DNA of 11,393 bases, taken from contig JAGVMY010000065.1 of NCBI GenBank assembly GCA_020053565.1, forward strand, positions 1-11,393, in the 5' to 3' direction. Shown in pieces: positions 5,950 through 11,393 of this stretch. A program made the translations under genes and the position numbers. The notes under the pieces were generated by a model that ran no database searches, was not told where the DNA came from, and was given only the letters and a program-made list of their open reading frames with translations. Numbering within the stretch: the stretch's first letter is position 1; each line of letters begins with the position of its first letter. The stretch comes from Thermodesulfovibrionales bacterium (GTDB taxonomy: Bacteria; Nitrospirota; Thermodesulfovibrionia; Thermodesulfovibrionales; SM23-35).

Positions 5950-7534
5950 CTGTCTTTAGTAGTATAACCTTAAATATGGTACCAACACCAGGGCTGCTGT
6001 TCACGTGGAGCATTCCTTCATGTTCTTCGATTATTCTATAAGCTATCGCAAGTCCGAGACCAGTGCCGTGTTCCTTGGTAGTAAAAAAGGGATAGAATAT
6101 TTTTTCGATATCCTTTTCTTTTATCCCGGTTCCAGAATCTTTAAAGGTTATTTCTACAGCACTGTCTGAGCTTATTGTAGAGACTATAAGTTCACCACCT
6201 TCTGGCATTGCCTCTACCGCATTGAGGCCAAGGTTCCAGAATACCTGTCGCATCTTCAACGGATCTACATTTACTTCAAGGTTACCGCTATAGTCCTTTT
6301 TGATAGAGATGTTGCCTTTGTTCTGCTCTATATTTCTCAGAATCTCTAAGGTTTCATCAAGAATTCCATGGAGCTCGACTCTTTTAAATTCGGGTGCTGT
6401 AGGACGTGAATAGGTAAGGAAATCAGTAATGATACCGTTAAGGCGCTCCATCTCTTTCAGGGCAATATCCATGAGTTTCCTTCTTTTGCTATGGGGTATC
6501 GTATCCTCTTTGAGTATTTCAATTGACCCTTTGAGAGAAGCAAGAGGATTTCTGATCTCATGGGAAATATTAGCTGAAAGTTCTCCAATAGCTGCCCACT
6601 TTTCTTTCTGTTTCATCTCTGCTTCAAGTCTCTTCAGTTGAGTGAGATCCTGAAATATCCCTATAAACCCAGTATCCTTTTCGCTTATATCCCTAAGTGC
6701 AGATATAGTAAAACCTATCACTTTCTGTGCCCCATAGACTTTTATTGTCTTCTCCCTGCGGCCAACAACAAAGGGAAACTCAAAGAACGGGAGGGCTTCA
6801 TCTATCCTTCGGCCCATGATGGAATCCTTCTGAACACCGGTAATCTTTTCAGCAGCACGATTGAAAATTAATACCTTACCGTAGATATCCGTGGTAAACA
6901 GGCCACCTGGTAAGCTTTCTATTACTTCCTTATTGAAAAACTCAAGGTCTCGCAGACTTGAATCCTTCTCCTCAAGTTTTTGAGTTGTTTTCTCAAGACG
7001 TGATGAGAGATAACCACTGAGGTAAGCAGTGAGATAAAATGAGACTATATGGATAAAAATATTGTAGAGGTAGTCTTTCATCTCTGCTATTCCCCCACTG
7101 CTTAGGGGCAGTAAACTGTGAAACTGAAGGTTTATAAGCACTCCATAAAGGATACTGCTGAGTGTTGCAATGATGTAACCAGCTCTTTTATTTAATACTA
7201 TACTTGAGGATATAACAGTAAGTACAAGGGTAAAAGAAAACCAGCTATCGATGCCTCCTGTAATAAAGATGAGTATTATTGACAAAATCACATCAAGAAC
7301 TAATTGGGTATAGGCAAATGAAACGAGGTTCTTAATCCTTTCGAATAAAAGGGAATAGACGATAGTGAGTGCGTACAGAGAAATAATGAGATATGAGAGG
7401 GCATGGGCATAGGGAAATTTTTCGTATCCAGCCTTCAGGAGAAATGACGAACCAAGGAGAAGGGTTACAAATACGGCCCTGAAAACTATCAGGGCCTTTA
7501 TATTTAATTTTAAGGTTGCAGCATCCTCTGACAT
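5936..7534 (-). CDS. pilS: Membrane sensor histidine kinase, PilS-like
   Basis: A 532-residue inner-membrane kinase expected to phosphorylate the adjacent PilR-like regulator. Seen: about six hydrophobic segments in residues 12-176 with very short loops and no large periplasmic sensor domain, a coiled linker (about 178-200), a PAS domain (about 200-300), the HisKA helix with phospho-acceptor H325 in SHEIRNP, then the HATPase domain with N-box N438, G1 DSGTG (466-470), F-box FFTTK (483-487) and G2 GTGLGLA (490-496). This multi-pass membrane sensor plus PAS layout is that of PilS, which in Pseudomonas senses pilin level within the membrane. The ATG at 7532-7534 is preceded by AAGGGAG overlapping the pilC stop, 7 nt away. 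The 3' end overlaps pilR by 14 nt. Confidence 0.9.
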   Translation of the reverse strand: MSEDAATLKLNIKALIVFRAVFVTLLLGSSFLLKAGYEKFPYAHALSYLIISLYALTIVYSLLFERIKNLVSFAYTQLVLDVILSIILIFITGGIDSWFSFTLVLTVISSSIVLNKRAGYIIATLSSILYGVLINLQFHSLLPLSSGGIAEMKDYLYNIFIHIVSFYLTAYLSGYLSSRLEKTTQKLEEKDSSLRDLEFFNKEVIESLPGGLFTTDIYGKVLIFNRAAEKITGVQKDSIMGRRIDEALPFFEFPFVVGRREKTIKVYGAQKVIGFTISALRDISEKDTGFIGIFQDLTQLKRLEAEMKQKEKWAAIGELSANISHEIRNPLASLKGSIEILKEDTIPHSKRRKLMDIALKEMERLNGIITDFLTYSRPTAPEFKRVELHGILDETLEILRNIEQNKGNISIKKDYSGNLEVNVDPLKMRQVFWNLGLNAVEAMPEGGELIVSTISSDSAVEITFKDSGTGIKEKDIEKIFYPFFTTKEHGTGLGLAIAYRIIEEHEGMLHVNSSPGVGTIFKVILLKTDGKP

Positions 7535-7541
7535 ATCTCCC

Positions 7542-8747
7542 TTATTTTATAAGTGTGATGAGTTTGAATATCGGAAGATACATAGCGACAACTATAAAGC
7601 CAACAGCACCCCCAAGAAACACCATAAGTAATGGTTCCATCATTGCAGTGAGATTTGCGACCGCTGCATCAACCTCATCATCATAGAAGTCAGCAATCTT
7701 GCCCAGCATTGAATCAAGCGCACCTGTTGACTCACCTACTGCGATCATATGTGTCACCATTGGAGGAAATATCCCTGCTTTTGCAATAGGTTCGGCAAGA
7801 GTCTTTCCTGCCACTACTGCCTTTCTCACATCCATAACCGCATACTCGATGACCTTATTGCCTGATGTCTTTGCGGTTATTTCAAGACCATCTAATATTG
7901 GCACACCACTGCTGACAAGTGTTCCGAGTGTTCTTGTAAATTTTGCAACAGCAACTTTATTAATGAGTACTCCAAAGATGGGGAGCTTGAGTACTATCGT
8001 GTCGGTTATCTTTTTTCCCTTCTCTGTCCTTCGAAACTGAATAATGGCTATAATGATGGCAACAATGAATCCAAGAACCATCAACCCACCTATGCCCGCG
8101 AGAAAATTACTGATACCAATAATTATCCTTGTGGGTAATGGGAGTATTCCTCCCAGCTGGGTAAACATCTTTGCAAATGTGGGAACAACAAAAACCATGA
8201 TGATAGCAATTACCAGAACAGCAATGGTGCTCACAACAACTGGATACACGAGTGCCCCTTTAACTTGTCTCTTGAGTTTCATTGACTTTTCTATGTAAGC
8301 TGCTAATCTGTTGAGTATTGTGTCAAGAACACCGCCAGCCTCACCTGCTGCAACCATATTCACATATAATTCACTGAATACTCTCGGATGCTTTTTAAGG
8401 GCATCAGCATAGGTTAACCCTGATTCGACATCTGTTTTGACCTGGGCTATTATCTTGCCAAAGTTTTTATTCTCAACCTGAATTGACAATATTTCAAGTG
8501 CTTGTACGAGCGGAAGCCCTGCATTGATCATAGTCGCAAACTGCCTTGTAAAGACAACTATATCCTTATCTTTTATTCTCGCTCTGGGACGAAGTATACG
8601 AACTTTTTTCTGTTTCTCAGTGATAATGGTAGGGATGATATTTCTCCTCCCTAAGAGTGTGATTACCTCTTCTTTTGTCGCTGCAGTCATTTCCCCTGAT
8701 TCTATAATGCCCCTTGATGTCTTACCTGACCATTGAAATACAGCCAT
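7542..8747 (-). CDS. pilC: Type IV pilus inner-membrane platform protein PilC (GspF family)
   Basis: A 401-residue polytopic inner-membrane protein onto which the PilB and PilT motors dock to add or remove pilins. Seen: an N-terminal cytoplasmic region starting FQWSGKTSRG, then two tandem T2SSF domains (about 65-190 and 268-392). The duplication is visible in the paired motifs GLPLVQAL (77-84) with GVPILDGL (281-288), and GEAGG (135-139) with GESTG (338-342). Hydrophobic segments lie at about 167-190, 207-237 and 371-395. Length is normal for PilC, and the neighbouring PilB and PilT argue for a pilus rather than a type II secretion role. The ATG is 3 nt after the pilT stop and uses a strong GGAGG site embedded in the last pilT codons. 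Confidence 0.96.
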   Translation of the reverse strand: MAVFQWSGKTSRGIIESGEMTAATKEEVITLLGRRNIIPTIITEKQKKVRILRPRARIKDKDIVVFTRQFATMINAGLPLVQALEILSIQVENKNFGKIIAQVKTDVESGLTYADALKKHPRVFSELYVNMVAAGEAGGVLDTILNRLAAYIEKSMKLKRQVKGALVYPVVVSTIAVLVIAIIMVFVVPTFAKMFTQLGGILPLPTRIIIGISNFLAGIGGLMVLGFIVAIIIAIIQFRRTEKGKKITDTIVLKLPIFGVLINKVAVAKFTRTLGTLVSSGVPILDGLEITAKTSGNKVIEYAVMDVRKAVVAGKTLAEPIAKAGIFPPMVTHMIAVGESTGALDSMLGKIADFYDDEVDAAVANLTAMMEPLLMVFLGGAVGFIVVAMYLPIFKLITLIK

Positions 8748-8750
8748 CTC

Positions 8751-9845
8751 TTATTTCCTCCCTCGGCCAGAGGTAGCTATCTCACTCCTCTGGATCATAT
8801 TAACCAACTCTTCAGGTATATGAGACTTCCCGACAGCATCCTCATAAGATAAAAGTCCTTTTTGATAAAGGTCGAGTAATGATTGGTTCATTGTTTGCAT
8901 GCCATATTTTGCCTGGCCTGTTTGCATCATCGAATATATCTGATGTATTTTGTCCTCTCTTATCAAGTTTCTTATTGCCGGATTTGGTACCAACAACTCA
9001 ACAGCAAGAACCCTTCCCTGTCCGGATTTCTTGGTGATGAGCTGTTGGGAAATCACTGCTTCGAGTACAAAAGACAATTGAACCCTTATCTGCTCCTGTT
9101 GATAGGGTGGAAACACATCTACAATACGGTTTATTGTCTGGACAGCAGAATTCGTATGCAGTGTAGCAAGGGTTAAATGCCCTGTTTCTGAAACAATAAG
9201 GGCTGCTTCTATAGTCTCGAGATCACGCATCTCACCTATAAGAACTATATCAGGGTCCTGTCTGAGAACATATCTCAGTGCAGCTTTAAATGATACAGTG
9301 TCAGCATTTACCTCTCTCTGGTTAATCAGACATTTTTTGTGGTGATGAAGATATTCTATCGGATCCTCTATTGTGATTATATGGTCATATCTCTCTGTGT
9401 TTATCCTGTCTACCATAGCTGCAAGTGTTGTTGACTTTCCATGCCCTGTTGGCCCTGTCACAAGAATGAGGCCACGTGGCCTTTTTACAAGATCACTCAC
9501 AATCTCTGGTAATCCAAGTTCCTTAAACCCCCTGATCTCAAACGGGATGCTTCTAAACGCACCAGCAACTGCACCTCGCTGCATAAAGATATTTGCCCTG
9601 AACCTGCTTACACCCTTAAGGGCAAAAGAGAGATCAAGCTCATTATTTTCCTCAAATTTATGTTTCTGTACATCAGTAAGTATGCTGTAGCAGAGCGCCT
9701 TCGTGTCTGAAGGGGTTAGTGTGGGATAATCAATAGGCATAAGCTTTCCATCTACCCTTATCCTTGGAGGACTCCCTGTTGTTATATGGAGGTCTGAAGC
9801 ACCCTTTTCTATCATCATCCTCAATAAGTCATAAAGTGTTGCCAT
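8751..9845 (-). CDS. pilT: Type IV pilus retraction ATPase PilT
   Basis: A 364-residue hexameric cytoplasmic ATPase that disassembles the pilus to drive retraction and twitching motility. Seen: N-terminal PAS-like domain (about 1-100) beginning LRMMIEKGASDLHITTG, Walker A GPTGHGKST (131-139), Asp box TIEDPIEY (158-165), Walker B IVLIGEMRD (200-208), His box GHLTLATLHTN (222-232), and the PilT-specific AIRNLIRE motif (290-297), which distinguishes retraction ATPases from PilB and is needed for retraction in studied PilTs. The Walker A has histidine (H135) where serine or another small residue is usual; lysine and serine of the P-loop are intact. The C-terminus ends in a basic GRGRK tail. The ATG at 9843-9845 has GGAG 6 nt upstream. 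It is followed 3 nt later by pilC. Confidence 0.97.
   Translation of the reverse strand: MATLYDLLRMMIEKGASDLHITTGSPPRIRVDGKLMPIDYPTLTPSDTKALCYSILTDVQKHKFEENNELDLSFALKGVSRFRANIFMQRGAVAGAFRSIPFEIRGFKELGLPEIVSDLVKRPRGLILVTGPTGHGKSTTLAAMVDRINTERYDHIITIEDPIEYLHHHKKCLINQREVNADTVSFKAALRYVLRQDPDIVLIGEMRDLETIEAALIVSETGHLTLATLHTNSAVQTINRIVDVFPPYQQEQIRVQLSFVLEAVISQQLITKKSGQGRVLAVELLVPNPAIRNLIREDKIHQIYSMMQTGQAKYGMQTMNQSLLDLYQKGLLSYEDAVGKSHIPEELVNMIQRSEIATSGRGRK
8757..8761 (-). promoter_or_regulatory. Ribosome binding site of pilC within the end of pilT
   Basis: On the minus strand GGAGG lies 9 nt before the pilC ATG and inside the final Gly-Arg-Lys codons of pilT. This fixes the pilC start and makes pilC translation likely to be coupled to pilT termination. 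Confidence 0.75.
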
Positions 9846-9856
9846 AATTTACTCCG

Positions 9857-9923
9857 TTAAAAATTAAAATTGAAAATTCAAAATGAATTCCATAATTTTT
9901 ATTTTTGCGTTTTGCATTTTTAT
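9857..9923. repeat. AT-rich heptanucleotide repeats in the pilB-pilT gap
   Basis: The 84-nt gap between pilB and pilT contains two 7-nt-period tracts. On the plus strand AAATTAA, AATTGAA, AATTCAA, AATGAAT run in succession at 9861-9888, and TTTTGCG, TTTTGCA, TTTTTAT run at 9903-9923. A 9-nt inverted repeat, TAAAAATTA at 9858-9866 with TAATTTTTA at 9893-9901, could form a weak A/T-only stem around the first tract. There is no GC-rich terminator and no convincing promoter, so pilB-pilT read-through is likely, although the tract may alter the ratio of the two motors' messages. Confidence 0.7.
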
Positions 9924-9929
9924 CTTCAT

Positions 9930-11393
9930 TTAATCTCCAAATGTAATCCTCAATACCTCTTCAATATAGGTAATGCCTTCTTTCACTTTAGTGAGGCCAC
10001 TCATCCTCAGGGTCTTCATACCAAGCTTCACTGCAGTCCTTTTTATCTCATCTGCTGATGCACCTTCAAGAACCATCTCTTTGATCTCAGGCACCACAGG
10101 CATAACCTCATAAAGGGCTATCCTTCCCTTATATCCAGAACCATTGCATACAGGACATCCCTTTCCTTTATAATATTTTATCGCCTTTGCCTCTTCTTCT
10201 GAAAAACCTATCTTTACCAGAGCAGGAATCGGAATCTTTTCCTCTTCCCTGCACTGTGTGCATACCTTCCTTACAAGCCTCTGTGCCATTATAAGAATAA
10301 CAGATGCTGATACAAGAAAGGGCTCTATACCCATATTCAATAATCTACTTATGCTGCTCGGTGCATCATTCGTATGCAATGTGCTCAAAACAAGATGGCC
10401 TGTCAGGGCTGCCTTAACTGCAATCTCTGCTGTCTCAAAATCACGAATCTCTCCAACCATGATGATGTCTGGACTCTGCCTTAAAAAAGACCTCAGGGCC
10501 GAGGCAAATGTAAGACCCACCTCTTCTCTTACCTGCACCTGATTTATCCCTAAGAAATTATATTCGACAGGATCCTCAGCGGTCATTATGTTAATGCCAG
10601 GCTTATTGAGATAATTTACTGCAGAATACAGGGTCGTTGTTTTGCCACTTCCGGTTGGCCCTGTAACTAAGACCATACCATATGGTTTATTCAGTGCATC
10701 CATGAAATCTCTCAATGCCTCTTCCTCAAATCCAAGCTTTGTAAGGTCTACCTGAAGGTTTGACTTATCGAGGATTCTGAGAACAGTTTTTTCACCGAAA
10801 AGGCATGGGAGAACTGAAACACGAAAATCTATCTCCTTTTTTTTGCCGAGTCGTAATTTTATCCTTCCATCCTGTGGAAGTCTCCTCTCTGCAATATCAA
10901 GTTTCGCCATTATCTTAAGCCTTGAGGTTACAGAACTCTTTATCTTTATCGGGAGATTCATTGCGTTAAACATCACGCCGTCAACCCTATATCTCACTCT
11001 TAAGTCCCGCTCGTATGGTTCTATATGGATATCACTTGCACCACCTTTTATCGCATTGATAAGTATACCATTGACAAGCTTTACTATTGGTTCTTCAATC
11101 TCTTTTACGGTGAATGAATCCTCTTTGTCAATAACAGCCTCAACACTATCAAGTGCATCTCCTACAAGTTTGTCAAATTCATCAACATCAACTAAGGGAC
11201 CTTCATCGACTGGGGTTATTGTCTCGTCATCCCTGAATTCGTGCTCAGAGATGGTGTAATCCTTTGTCTGCTGGAGCACCTGTGAAATGGTTGCCTTCTT
11301 TGATGCTACAAGAGCCTCACCATGGCCTACATAATGCGTCGATATGGCATTAAAAATCGAAGACTCCCCTGATACGACAACCTCAACATTATA
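9930..11393 (-). CDS. pilB: Type IV pilus extension ATPase PilB (5' end beyond the right edge)
   Basis: A cytoplasmic GspE-family motor that powers pilin addition during pilus extension. The frame is open to the right edge, giving 487 residues here; the GTG at 11277-11279 is not the real start, because the 38 codons before it continue without a stop and look like the end of the PilB N-terminal (MshEN-like) domain (SIFNAISTHY). Seen from the visible first residue: the ASDIHIEPYE motif (119-128), Walker A GPTGSGKTT (245-253), Asp box AEDPVEY (272-278), Walker B IIMVGEIRD (310-318), His box GHLVLSTLHTND (332-343), and a zinc-binding tetracysteine (C378, C381, C413, C416) with CNGSGYKGR. The tetracysteine and the N-domain separate it from PilT. 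It is the first visible gene of the pilBTCSR run. A type II secretion GspE is less likely given the adjacent PilT. Confidence 0.96.
   Translation of the reverse strand, partial: YNVEVVVSGESSIFNAISTHYVGHGEALVASKKATISQVLQQTKDYTISEHEFRDDETITPVDEGPLVDVDEFDKLVGDALDSVEAVIDKEDSFTVKEIEEPIVKLVNGILINAIKGGASDIHIEPYERDLRVRYRVDGVMFNAMNLPIKIKSSVTSRLKIMAKLDIAERRLPQDGRIKLRLGKKKEIDFRVSVLPCLFGEKTVLRILDKSNLQVDLTKLGFEEEALRDFMDALNKPYGMVLVTGPTGSGKTTTLYSAVNYLNKPGINIMTAEDPVEYNFLGINQVQVREEVGLTFASALRSFLRQSPDIIMVGEIRDFETAEIAVKAALTGHLVLSTLHTNDAPSSISRLLNMGIEPFLVSASVILIMAQRLVRKVCTQCREEEKIPIPALVKIGFSEEEAKAIKYYKGKGCPVCNGSGYKGRIALYEVMPVVPEIKEMVLEGASADEIKRTAVKLGMKTLRMSGLTKVKEGITYIEEVLRITFGD

Noticed and set aside
9846..9929. 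Sigma-54 or sigma-70 promoter driving pilT
   Set aside because: No GG-N10-GC type -24/-12 element is present, and -10-like strings are expected by chance in such AT-rich sequence.
10843..11259. A 138-codon plus-strand open frame opposite pilB
   Set aside because: It lies antisense to conserved PilB coding sequence and its composition (Ser/Thr/Ile rich) is that of a complement frame.
11277..11279. GTG as the start codon of pilB
   Set aside because: The same frame continues upstream to the window edge without a stop and encodes PilB-like N-domain residues, so the gene is simply cut by the edge.

Overview
The window looks like an ordinary chromosomal segment of a Gram-negative, pilus-bearing bacterium. 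The pilBTC-pilSR gene order, the style of the proteins and the heptanucleotide tandem repeats suggest a Nitrospirota or Desulfobacterota/deltaproteobacterial-type lineage. That placement is inferred from gene content alone and is of low confidence. Coding density is high, no gap without a gene exceeds about 85 bases, and I see no RNA gene, CRISPR array, insertion sequence or prophage.

Left end (1-1121, minus strand): the first 57 codons of bioA (biotin synthesis) lie downstream of prmC, the methyltransferase that modifies peptide chain release factors. prmC carries two in-frame inserts made of 7-nt tandem repeats. A candidate extended -10 promoter sits just upstream of it.

Centre-left (1168-4519, plus strand): a degraded Lon-related AAA+ protease gene (COG1067/YcbZ type), a PfkB-family sugar kinase and fdhD lie head to tail. 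The protease relic has lost its N-terminal P-loop region, carries a one-base frameshift near 1357, and has an in-frame deletion at about 2413 that removes the catalytic serine while leaving the catalytic lysine. No formate dehydrogenase for FdhD to serve is present here.

Right side (4567-11393, minus strand): a type IV pilus motor and regulation cluster, transcribed pilB, pilT, pilC, pilS, pilR. PilB would power pilus extension, PilT retraction, and PilC is the inner-membrane platform. PilS and PilR form a two-component pair that in other bacteria activates sigma-54 transcription of the major pilin. The last four genes are tightly packed (gaps of 3 and 7 nt, then a 14-nt overlap). The only sizeable internal gap, 84 nt between pilB and pilT, is filled with AT-rich heptamer repeats. 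pilB runs off the right edge. No pilin gene is in the window; the end of pilR converges on fdhD.

I found no convincing new multi-gene system. The signals most worth a second look are the multiply broken Lon-like gene and the recurrent heptamer tracts, which occur both inside prmC and at gene borders.
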